Below are positions 16,926-24,872 of a stretch of DNA of 64,000 bases, piece by piece; position 1 is the stretch's first letter; each line of letters starts with the position of its first letter. Origin of the DNA: Akkermansia muciniphila (GTDB lineage: Bacteria > Verrucomicrobiota > Verrucomicrobiia > Verrucomicrobiales > Akkermansiaceae); assembly GCF_002884975.1 (NCBI RefSeq), contig NZ_PJKB01000003.1:288743-352742 (forward strand), read 5' to 3'. The translations under genes were made by a program, and so were the position numbers. A model generated the notes under the pieces. It ran no database searches. It worked only from the letters and a program-made list of their open reading frames with translations, and was not told where the DNA came from.

Positions 16926-17609
16926 ATGCTTACACTGGCCCAGCTTCACGGACAACCGGAAATTTTCCATTCCATCCAGGGGGAAGGCGTTTCCCAGGGA
17001 ACGCCCTGCGTCTTCCTGCGCCTGGCAGGCTGCAACCTGGCCTGCTCCTGGTGTGATACGGCGTATTCCTGGAACGGATCAGCCCCTGCCGTGCGGATCA
17101 CGCCTGAAGCGGCGGCTGAACTGGTGCTCCATTATTCATGCAGGCGCCTGGTCCTCACGGGGGGAGAACCGCTCCTCCAGCAAAAAACCCTCCCTTCCCT
17201 CCTGCGCCTGCTGCCGGAACATGCCGTGGAAATGGAGACCAACGGCACCATCATGCCGGATGCGGAGCTGCTGGAACGCATCACGCAGTTCAACGTGTCT
17301 CCCAAGCTTCCCCACTCCGGCAACGATGCCGGCAGGGCCTGGAAGCCGGATATCCTGCGCCGCCTGGCGGACACGGAAAAAGCCTGGTTCAAATTTGTAG
17401 TGGCGTGCGAAGAAGACGTGGAGACCATCCTGCGGCAGGCTTCCCGGGCCGGTATTCCCGCGCAACGCATCCTCATCATGCCCCTGGCTGCCACACGGCA
17501 GGAACTGGACGCCATGCGGGAGCCAACGGTGGAATGGTGCCTGCGCTACGGCCTGCGCTTTTCAGACCGCCTGCACATCGCCATCTGGGGCAGCAAAAAG
17601 GGCGTCTGA
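16926..17609 (+). CDS. queE: 7-carboxy-7-deazaguanine synthase
   Basis: This 227-aa radical-SAM enzyme converts 6-carboxytetrahydropterin to 7-carboxy-7-deazaguanine in the queuosine pathway. The iron-sulfur cluster cysteines are C36, C40 and C43 in GCNLACSWCD. The substrate-binding front IFHSIQGEGVSQGTPCVFLR and the SAM-binding TGGEPLLQ motif are present. A second queuosine gene, queA, occurs at about 32 kb, but no queC or queD is adjacent. The stop codon lies inside a terminator hairpin. Confidence 0.95.
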   Translation: MLTLAQLHGQPEIFHSIQGEGVSQGTPCVFLRLAGCNLACSWCDTAYSWNGSAPAVRITPEAAAELVLHYSCRRLVLTGGEPLLQQKTLPSLLRLLPEHAVEMETNGTIMPDAELLERITQFNVSPKLPHSGNDAGRAWKPDILRRLADTEKAWFKFVVACEEDVETILRQASRAGIPAQRILIMPLAATRQELDAMREPTVEWCLRYGLRFSDRLHIAIWGSKKGV

Positions 17610-17625
17610 AGACGCCCTTGCTTTT
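17598..17625. terminator. Bidirectional terminator shared by queE and rho
   Basis: A 9-bp stem AAGGGCGTC/GACGCCCTT (17598-17606 with 17611-17619) closes a TGAA loop that contains the queE stop. A short T-rich tract follows on the plus strand and TTTTT on the minus strand, so it can serve both converging genes. Confidence 0.75.
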
Positions 17626-17691
17626 AAACGGCTGGAACTTTCCCGGCAGGAAGGGCCCTTACAGGAAACCCTCTCCTGCTGCTTCCGCGGC

Positions 17692-19674
17692 CTACACCTT
17701 CTGCTTCAGGTCCAGCAGCATCTGCGCGTTGCCGGGATATTTGTTCAGGAAAAACAGGAAGCGTTCCATGGCTTCCACAGGCTTGTGCCCTGCCAGGGCG
17801 CGGCGGATCAGGTTCATCTTGTACAGCCATGCCTCCGGCATAATCAGCTCTTCCCGGCGCGTCCCGGATTTCAGGATATCCACGGCAGGGAAAATATACT
17901 GTTCCGCAATGCGGCGGTTCAGCACCAGCTCCATGTTGCCCGTTCCCTTGAACTCCTGGAAAATCAGGTCATCCATGCGGCTGTTGGTCTCCACCAGGGC
18001 CGTGGCGATGATGGTGAGGGAACCGGCCTGGCGCGTATTGCGCGCGGCGGCAAAAAGGCGGCGGGGCATTTCCAGCGCGCGGGCGTCAATGCCCCCGGAC
18101 ATGGTGCGCCCGCTCCCCTTGTCCGCGTTATTATAGGCACGGGCAAGGCGCGTGATGGAATCCATCAGCAGGAAGACATGCTGTCCGGCTTCCACCAGCC
18201 GTTTGGCGCGCTCAATGCAGAGTTCCGCCATGCGGCAGTGGTCACGCACTCTTCCGTCATTGGAAGAAGCATATACCTCAGCGCCGGGCAGCGAACGCTT
18301 GAATTCCGTCACCTCTTCCGGGCGTTCGTCCACCAGCAGCACCATCAGGTGGATGGAATCCTTGTAATTCTCCAGAATGGCTTCCGCCATGTGCTGCAGC
18401 AATGTGGTCTTGCCCGCACGCGGGGGAGAAACGATCAGGCCGCGCTGGCCGCGCCCGATTGGCGCAATCAAATCCAGCGTGCGCGTGGTATAACGCTCCG
18501 GACGGGTTTCAAAGGAAATGCGCTTGTTCGGATTGACCGCCTTGAGCTCTTCAAAATGCGGGTTCTTGCGCGCCTTCTCCGGAGCGTCTCCATTAATGGT
18601 GGTGATTTCCGTCAGCAGAATGCCGCGGTCATGGCGGCAGGCCTGTCCATGCACCCATACGGCGGGACGCAGGCCGAACTTGCGGATCATGTCCTGCGGA
18701 ACGTAAACGGCTTCCGCAAAGGCGTCAAAATCATTGTCCTGCTTCCTTAAAAAGCCGAACCCCTTATTTGTAATTTCCAACAGGCCGTCCACAGGCTCCG
18801 GCGGTCCCAGCTCACGGGGAGCGTTATTCTGGGGTGCGGTTCCCTCCTGATGGTTATTGTTCCAGCGGTTCTTGACCCGGTCATTGCCGTTCCTGCCATT
18901 GCGGCCGTCCTGGCGATTGTTCCGGTTCTTGTTGAAACGGTCGTTATTATTGTTATTACGGCGATTCTGCCTGTCAAAACGCTGTCTCTGCGGCTCATTG
19001 CCCCGGTGGTTTTCACGGGCGGCGTCCGCGGATAAATCCGCCGCGCCTTCCTGCACCACCTTGATGGACGGGGCGGAACCATTCGCATCCTCCCCCCCCT
19101 CCTGTGCGCGAGGTTTTCTCACAAACCTCTGGCGGATCACCCTCGGCCTGCCTTCCCCGGACTGCTCAGGAGCGGCGCCCGGTTCCGCAGGAACCATGGG
19201 AACAGAGGCTTCCGCCCTGGCTTCCCCCGCGGTATCGCCCTCAGGAGCGACAGCTTTGGTGAAACGCCTGCGGACAGGCTTGACGGGGGCCTCCGTTACG
19301 GGCGCGTCATGGGCACCGTCCGTTTCCGGCACTTCCTCCACAGGCTTCTTGCGGGGACGTCCGCGCCGCGGCTTGGCCGGGGCCTCCTCCGTACCCTCCT
19401 GCGCCGGAATTTCAGCACTGCTTTTGCGGACAGTCTTCTTTTTGGGTTCAGGCGTTTCCCCCATTCCTTCACCCGCCATTTCCGGAACCTTTTTCCTTGC
19501 CGTCCTCTTGCGGGGAGCGGGGGAAGCATCCGGTCCGGATGCGGAAAGCTCAACGGCAACCTGGGGCTCCGAAGGAGTTTCCGCCGCAGGCTTGGCTCTG
19601 CGAACAACACGTTTTTTGGGCGCCGGCTCCGGAGAAACCTGCTCCGGAGTCAAATCTGGGGGGGTATCAGACAT
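17692..19674 (-). CDS. rho: Transcription termination factor Rho with long disordered N-terminus
   Basis: This 660-aa protein is about 240 residues longer than E. coli Rho. The canonical part starts near residue 291 (EPVDGLLEITNKGFGFLR, the cold-shock RNA-binding domain). It continues through the Walker A loop SPPRAGKTT (416-424) to the C-terminal ATPase. Residues 1-290 are low-complexity: Lys/Arg/Pro/Glu-rich, with an AT-hook-like RRGRPRKK at 103-110 and an Asn/Arg-rich tract at about 236-275. The hexamer terminates transcription by ATP-driven RNA translocation. Insertions of this sort occur in Bacteroidota and related gut bacteria. It lies downstream of yebC on the same strand. Confidence 0.96.
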   Translation of the reverse strand: MSDTPPDLTPEQVSPEPAPKKRVVRRAKPAAETPSEPQVAVELSASGPDASPAPRKRTARKKVPEMAGEGMGETPEPKKKTVRKSSAEIPAQEGTEEAPAKPRRGRPRKKPVEEVPETDGAHDAPVTEAPVKPVRRRFTKAVAPEGDTAGEARAEASVPMVPAEPGAAPEQSGEGRPRVIRQRFVRKPRAQEGGEDANGSAPSIKVVQEGAADLSADAARENHRGNEPQRQRFDRQNRRNNNNNDRFNKNRNNRQDGRNGRNGNDRVKNRWNNNHQEGTAPQNNAPRELGPPEPVDGLLEITNKGFGFLRKQDNDFDAFAEAVYVPQDMIRKFGLRPAVWVHGQACRHDRGILLTEITTINGDAPEKARKNPHFEELKAVNPNKRISFETRPERYTTRTLDLIAPIGRGQRGLIVSPPRAGKTTLLQHMAEAILENYKDSIHLMVLLVDERPEEVTEFKRSLPGAEVYASSNDGRVRDHCRMAELCIERAKRLVEAGQHVFLLMDSITRLARAYNNADKGSGRTMSGGIDARALEMPRRLFAAARNTRQAGSLTIIATALVETNSRMDDLIFQEFKGTGNMELVLNRRIAEQYIFPAVDILKSGTRREELIMPEAWLYKMNLIRRALAGHKPVEAMERFLFFLNKYPGNAQMLLDLKQKV

Positions 19675-19725
19675 GGAAAAGAAAATTGGACTGCAACAAC
19701 AGGCGTCTCCTGAAAGACAACGGCG

Positions 19726-20481
19726 TTAGTCAAGCTGTTCGAGGATTTCTTCCGCCACGTCGAAATTGGAGAAGACATTCAGCGCGTCGTCGTAATCGTC
19801 CAGCGCTTCATACAGGCGCAGGGCGGCTTTTGCCGTATCCAGATCATTAATCACGGAAATGTTCTGCGCTACGGAAATCAGCTTCATGGAAATCACCGTA
19901 TGGCCAGCCTCGCGCAGGGCGGCGCATACATTATTCAGTTCCGTCGGGTCCGTTACAAACACCCATTCGTTATCGGTATCCCCCTGCTCCACATCGTCCG
20001 CGCCGCATTCCAGCGCCAGATCCATGGCGGAATCCTCCGTCAGGCCTTCCGCCATGATGCGGGCTTCTCCCTTGCGTTCAAACTGGTAGGCCACGGACCC
20101 GGGCGTGCCGATGCTGCCCCCGTTCTTGGTGAAAAGAGTCCGGAGTTCGGAAGCGGAGCGGTTCGTGTTGTCCGTAGCCACTTCAACCAGGAAAGCCGTA
20201 CCCGCCGGGCCGTAGCCCTCATAAGTAATCTCCTGAATGGTGGCCCCTCCCAGTTCCCCGGTTCCCTTCTTGATGGCGCGTTCAATATTCTCCTTGGGGG
20301 TGGACACGGCCTTGGCCCCGTCAATGGCGGCGCGCAGGCGCGGATTCAGGTCAGGATCTCCGCCGCCGCTCTTGGCGGCCAGCATGATTTCATGGGCAAA
20401 GCGGGCAAAGACCTTGCCCTTCTTGGCATCTTCCTTAGCCTTAACGTACTTGATCTTAGACCATTTATTATGTCCTGACAT
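19726..20481 (-). CDS. YebC/PmpR-family regulator or translation factor
   Basis: This 251-aa protein starts at ATG 20481, giving the family's MSGHNKWSKIKYVKAKEDAK N-terminus. It shows the conserved NPRLRAAIDGAKAVSTPKENIERAIKKG and the DNNRTASE-like block (here DNTNRSASELR). Members have been described as DNA-binding regulators and more recently as ribosome-associated factors that relieve stalling at proline stretches. Proline-rich proteins are common in this window, so the second role is plausible here. It lies 51 bases upstream of rho on the same strand. Confidence 0.93.
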   Translation of the reverse strand: MSGHNKWSKIKYVKAKEDAKKGKVFARFAHEIMLAAKSGGGDPDLNPRLRAAIDGAKAVSTPKENIERAIKKGTGELGGATIQEITYEGYGPAGTAFLVEVATDNTNRSASELRTLFTKNGGSIGTPGSVAYQFERKGEARIMAEGLTEDSAMDLALECGADDVEQGDTDNEWVFVTDPTELNNVCAALREAGHTVISMKLISVAQNISVINDLDTAKAALRLYEALDDYDDALNVFSNFDVAEEILEQLD

Positions 20482-20905
20482 AGAATTGGGAATAATAGTA
20501 AGTGAATGTAAAAGAGACAAACTAACCAGCGGAACTGTTCTTCAACCCGGGCGAACACATTGTCTTTCGCAAATACCACGCAGGAAGGGAATCAGGGTGC
20601 GGCCATCCGTAAATACGTTACAGGGACCGGATACTCTGCCGGGGAACACGCCGCACACCCCTCAGGGCTCCGGCTACCGCTTGGCAGTCACTCTCAACAC
20701 ACGCAAAATAACGTATTCCCCAGCATTGGCAATACTTTTTTAGGTCACGGAAACACAGGAGCAATGCCGGGGAATGGGATAGGCAGTCTCCTCACCAACC
20801 AAGAGGAAAAGAGGCCTCCTGCGGGAATGTACCTCTTCCCGTTTAACTTGACGAAAAAGCGGACTGCCAATGAAAAAGCCGAGCTGAACGCTTTATCCGT
20901 CTCCG
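20482..20905. other. Intergenic region with possible structured RNA
   Basis: These 424 bases hold no convincing gene. Between 20612 and 20717 exact complementary 9-mers (AATACGTTA and TAACGTATT) enclose nested stems: CTGCC 20636-20640 with GGCAG 20683-20687, and GGGG 20641-20644 with CCCC 20658-20661. A small GCGAA/TTCGC hairpin occurs near 20550-20570. On the minus strand the segment has a CAAGCGG...CCCTGAG series reminiscent of 6S RNA. I cannot confirm that without covariance modelling. Confidence 0.3.
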
Positions 20906-22213
20906 TCAGTCCTCATCATCCTTTACCTCTTCTCCATCATCCCGATTATCGGCCTCATACACGGTCACATCATCATCAAGCATGGAATAATACGTATAGG
21001 AATCAGAAGATTCCCTGTCCAAAGTTTTCAAAAGGCCTTTCTTTTCTTTTTTCAACTGTTTCAGTTCCCTGCCATGTTCATCAAAATAAGCAATCTGTTG
21101 AACTCCCTTCTCTGGATAAGAAAAACGGATAATCGCACACTTCCTCTGATGATCGGAACTTAACTTTCCGTCTTGGTCGTAGTACCGTATTTCCTTTATA
21201 GCGCGGCCTCCCCCCAAGTCGCTCCCACGCTCATAATGATCCGCACAACGCCGGGCCCACCCCTGGAGGCCACGAGTCAACCGGCCAAACTTATCCGTAT
21301 ATTCAGCTTCAGCTACATCATAAGGGTCCAGATAATATTTTGTTTGAAGCAGATTTTCGGGCAGGAATAACCGCAATTGATTAATATCGTTCCAATCACC
21401 GAATCTTCCTTTTAAATAAAAGGTTTTTCTTGTTGAGGCTGTCAATTCCGCTTCCCATCCTTTGTGAACTTCCAGGCAACTAACGCCCGCATCCCCGGCG
21501 GGTGTTGCTTTATATTGATGGTAACGGATCATCCGTCCTTTCGGAAAAATAGCCGGACGTTCCACATCTACAGGATCCTGGTCTGCAACAATTCTTGAAT
21601 CATCTCCTTTTCCAAAAAAGGATTCCCTGAAAATGAAGGAACCATTGAGAATCCCCGCCCCTGCCTGGCGAATAACCTCTCCCCGGTGGTAAGAACCATT
21701 TGTACAAAGAGCATTTTCTCCCCGGACACCATAAAAAGTGACGCACCTCCGCCCCCTATTTTCTTCCACCACACGCATGTGATAACCCTGATCGTCAAGG
21801 CCACAGATTTTCCCTTCCGGAGTGAAATAAGTGTAAATACTCAACGCATATTCCTGAATGTCCGTCCATGCCCGGTCGTTCGTTTCATCATAATCCTTTT
21901 TGGGGTAAAATCCGGACAGGAGGTTCAAAAACTCTCCCTGCTTCCGGTTTCTTCCGCGGGGCGCGTCGGTCCATTCTTCACAATTAAGAATTAGTTTCCA
22001 TTGAAGAAATTGATGATGATTGAATTCTATCAACTTTTGTTCACTCCATCTTCCATTGAAGGGAGGATACTTTCTATCGGAATACCCGGGATTTGGAGGT
22101 TCCAATAAATCCATCACAGGATGTCCAATAGGGTCTATCATTCGCCTCGCCCCCTCTGAAAGAGTTGTCCCGCCCGAAACTGCTATTAAAAAAATGTATA
22201 AAAAATACTTCAT
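20906..22213 (-). CDS. Orphan secreted protein of unknown function
   Basis: This 435-aa protein has a signal peptide (MKYFLYIFLIAVSGGTTLSEG). The mature part is rich in Tyr, Asp, Lys and Gly and carries repeated strand-like units such as EIRYYDQDGKL and IAYFDEHGREL, which resemble short MORN- or YD-like hairpins. The last 25 residues are strongly acidic (DDDVTVYEADNRDDGEEVKDDED). Base composition is clearly more AT-rich than the surrounding genes, suggesting acquisition or poor conservation. I do not recognise the family and assign no function. Confidence 0.75.
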   Translation of the reverse strand: MKYFLYIFLIAVSGGTTLSEGARRMIDPIGHPVMDLLEPPNPGYSDRKYPPFNGRWSEQKLIEFNHHQFLQWKLILNCEEWTDAPRGRNRKQGEFLNLLSGFYPKKDYDETNDRAWTDIQEYALSIYTYFTPEGKICGLDDQGYHMRVVEENRGRRCVTFYGVRGENALCTNGSYHRGEVIRQAGAGILNGSFIFRESFFGKGDDSRIVADQDPVDVERPAIFPKGRMIRYHQYKATPAGDAGVSCLEVHKGWEAELTASTRKTFYLKGRFGDWNDINQLRLFLPENLLQTKYYLDPYDVAEAEYTDKFGRLTRGLQGWARRCADHYERGSDLGGGRAIKEIRYYDQDGKLSSDHQRKCAIIRFSYPEKGVQQIAYFDEHGRELKQLKKEKKGLLKTLDRESSDSYTYYSMLDDDVTVYEADNRDDGEEVKDDED

Positions 22214-22663
22214 AACATGATCAATATTATCACCCCTGATGATGCATTCTAATATGATGTAACAGATATATCAATTATTTCAACAAGTTTAACCGCCGCT
22301 GCATTTGATCTTCTAAGAGCCATTTCCGGAAAACGTCACGATTATCTGGATGTTGAGCGATAACCGCTTTTGCCGGACCTCCGCTGCCTTTTCCCTGCAC
22401 AGTCCTTTGGAGGGAAGCAGAATGGTATTCCCCATATTGGAAGAACCCCCGTAATTATCCCCCGCACAGGAAAAAGGGATTTCTGCCGCACGTCCAGCAT
22501 GTTCCGGCTTCATTAAAAATATCTGCGATATCCGGCCCCGCATTTTCGCGGGAAAACCTCTATTCCGTCATGGCACGGGACCGAAGTTCAACGCCATCTG
22601 TGTTATCATTGACTAAGAAAGGAAGACGGGCTTAGATATGCTCCTCTTCCTTTTCTCTGTCTT
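22214..22663. other. AT-rich intergenic region with promoter of the CDF gene
   Basis: These 450 bases separate a divergent pair. A 76-codon minus frame at 22313-22543 shows no gene-like features. The right end has TTGACT (22609-22614) and TAGATA (22633-22638) spaced by 18, about 25 bases before ATG 22664. The left end, next to the orphan secreted gene, is AT-rich with GATAAT on the minus strand. Confidence 0.4.
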
Positions 22664-24082
22664 ATGGAACAAGCAGCGCACCAAGAAAAATCACATGCGG
22701 CCTTTTCCTCCGTCCTGTGGTCCGCCTTTTTGACGGGCATCAAGCTCTGGGCCGGTATTGTGACGGGCAGCTTGGGCATTATTTCCGAGGCCCTGCACAG
22801 CGGCCTGGACCTGATGGCGGCAGCCATGACTTTTTACGCCGTGAAGGTGGCCGCCCGGCCTGCCGACGAAAGCCATCCCTACGGGCATGAGAAGGTGGAA
22901 AATCTTTCCGCGCTGGCGGAAACGGCCCTGCTCCTGGTCACCTGCGCCTGGATTGTCTGGGAGGCGGTGGACCGCCTGTTTTACAATGAGGCGGAAATCA
23001 CCCTCACCTGGTGGGCCTTTGCCGTGGTGGCCGTCTCCCTGCTGGTGGACGTGAACCGCTCCGCAATGCTCCGCCGGGTGGCCAAAAAGCACAAGAGCCA
23101 GGCCCTGGAGGCGGACGCCCTTCATTTCACCACGGATATCTGGTCTTCCGCCGTGGTGCTGCTGGGCCTTTTCTGCGTATGGCTGGCCCATCTGGTTCCC
23201 GCAGATTCCGTCTGGCACGGACTGCTGGAAAAGGCGGATGCCATCGCGGCCCTGTTTGTGGCGGCCCTGGTTTGTTCCGTGGCCTTCGGCCTTGCCAAGC
23301 GCTCCATCCACGCCCTGATGGACGGGGGGTCTTCCGCCCTGACGCACCAGGTGCTGGCCGCCATGAAGAAGAACGCACCGGATTATCCGGTCAAGCGCAT
23401 CCGCCTGCGTGACGGCGGCGCACGCATTTTTGTGGAGCTGGACGTGGAAGCGCCCGCGGAACTGCACGTGGACGACGCCCATGACGTGGCTGAGTCCATT
23501 GAGGGCATTGTGAAGTATGAACTGCCTGAAGCGGACGTCATCGTCCATATTGAACCGGCACAGGAGAATTTTTCCAACATGGAGCCGGATACAGTCGTCC
23601 ACCGGCTGGCGCTGCGGCACCACGTCCGCATTCACGGTTTTTACGCCGGCAGGGGCAAGCATGCCCCCTGCTATTTCATGGATGTGGAGATTCCTGCGGA
23701 CTGGCCTCTGGAACGCGGTTACCAGGTAGTAAAATCGTTCCGGGATTCCGTGCGGCATGCTCTCAAGCCGGAGAAGGTGATCTGCCGCATTGAGCCGAAT
23801 TGCCGGGACATGAAGGCGAACGCCATTCCGGAACACGTTTCTCCGGAGGAGGTGCGCCTGAAGGTGAATCTCATCCTCCAGCAGCACAGGAACATCTGCA
23901 AGGTTCTCAAGCTGGACCTGGCACGGGAGGATAATTTCCCAACCCTGACGTGCGTGTGTTCCGCGGATGCCGCCCTGACCATCCGGGAGTGCCACCAGAT
24001 CGCTTCACAACTGGAAAACCAGATAGAAAACGCCCTGCACCATCTGGGGCGCGTCACCGTCATTCTGAAACCGTCCAAATAA
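22664..24082 (+). CDS. Cation diffusion facilitator (CDF) transporter with extended cytoplasmic tail
   Basis: This 472-aa protein has the six-helix CDF membrane domain in residues 1-235. The metal site is formed by H45 and D49 (EALHSGLDL) in helix 2 and H154 and D158 (ADALHFTTDI) in helix 5, a pattern typical of zinc transporters. Proton-driven export of Zn or a similar divalent metal is expected. Most CDF proteins are about 300 aa. Here the C-terminus continues for some 230 residues, which look like repeated ferredoxin-like dimerisation modules (for example IRLRDGGARIFVELDV and VTVILKPS). A methyltransferase gene follows 43 bases later. Confidence 0.9.
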   Translation: MEQAAHQEKSHAAFSSVLWSAFLTGIKLWAGIVTGSLGIISEALHSGLDLMAAAMTFYAVKVAARPADESHPYGHEKVENLSALAETALLLVTCAWIVWEAVDRLFYNEAEITLTWWAFAVVAVSLLVDVNRSAMLRRVAKKHKSQALEADALHFTTDIWSSAVVLLGLFCVWLAHLVPADSVWHGLLEKADAIAALFVAALVCSVAFGLAKRSIHALMDGGSSALTHQVLAAMKKNAPDYPVKRIRLRDGGARIFVELDVEAPAELHVDDAHDVAESIEGIVKYELPEADVIVHIEPAQENFSNMEPDTVVHRLALRHHVRIHGFYAGRGKHAPCYFMDVEIPADWPLERGYQVVKSFRDSVRHALKPEKVICRIEPNCRDMKANAIPEHVSPEEVRLKVNLILQQHRNICKVLKLDLAREDNFPTLTCVCSADAALTIRECHQIASQLENQIENALHHLGRVTVILKPSK

Positions 24083-24125
24083 ACAGCACTTTATTCATTC
24101 CCGCACAAGATACTTTCCGCCCATC

Positions 24126-24860
24126 ATGAAACAAAACAAGTACGACGATAACGCCTTTTTCCGGAAATACAGCCAGATGGACCGCTCCGTGAAGGGGCTG
24201 GAAGGAGCCGGAGAATGGAAGACGCTGGAACGGCTCCTGCCGGATTTCCGTGACAAGGACGTACTGGACCTGGGATGCGGCTTCGGCTGGCACTGCCGGT
24301 ATGCGGCGGAACACGGGGCAGCCTCTGTCCTGGGCGTGGATATTTCTTCAAAGATGATCGCCAAAGCCCGTTCCATGGGAAATGAAGGCATCATTGAATA
24401 CCGCTGCATGCCCATGGAAGACATCCAGCTGCCCGAGGCTTCCTTCGACATTGTGATCAGTTCCCTGGCCTTCCATTACACGCCGGATTTCAACGGAGTC
24501 TGCCGGAACGTTTTCCGCTGGCTCAAGCCGGGGGGCGTCTTTATCTTCTCCGTGGAGCATCCCGTTTTCACCGCCCAGGGCACCCAGGACTGGCAACATG
24601 ATGAATCAGGAAAAATCATGCACTGGCCCGTGGACCGCTATTTCATGGAAGGGCCGCGGCAGGCTGTCTTCCTGGGAGAAGAAGTGACCAAATACCACAG
24701 GACGCTCACTTCCTATCTCGGCGCGCTGGCCGCAAACGAATTCGAGGTAACGGCCCTGGAGGAGCCGCAGCCGCCGCGGGAGCTCCTGGAGTCCGTCCCC
24801 GGCATGCAGGATGAACTGCGCCGCCCCATGATGCTGATTATCTCCGCCCGCAAGAAGTAG
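24126..24860 (+). CDS. Class I SAM-dependent methyltransferase
   Basis: This 244-aa protein has a seven-strand methyltransferase core. Motif I is VLDLGCGFGWHCRY at about 42-55, followed by the acidic residue of VLGVDIS that binds the SAM ribose. FDIVISSLAFHYTPDF gives motif IV. The layout resembles small-molecule methyltransferases of the UbiE/Methyltransf_11 type. The substrate is unknown. It follows the CDF transporter closely and converges with the antiporter gene, leaving only 12 bases. Confidence 0.9.
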   Translation: MKQNKYDDNAFFRKYSQMDRSVKGLEGAGEWKTLERLLPDFRDKDVLDLGCGFGWHCRYAAEHGAASVLGVDISSKMIAKARSMGNEGIIEYRCMPMEDIQLPEASFDIVISSLAFHYTPDFNGVCRNVFRWLKPGGVFIFSVEHPVFTAQGTQDWQHDESGKIMHWPVDRYFMEGPRQAVFLGEEVTKYHRTLTSYLGALAANEFEVTALEEPQPPRELLESVPGMQDELRRPMMLIISARKK

Positions 24861-24872
24861 CGCCCGCGGTGG

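Noticed and set aside
22313-22543. 76-codon minus-strand frame
   Set aside because: No family features or convincing start; lies in a divergent promoter region.
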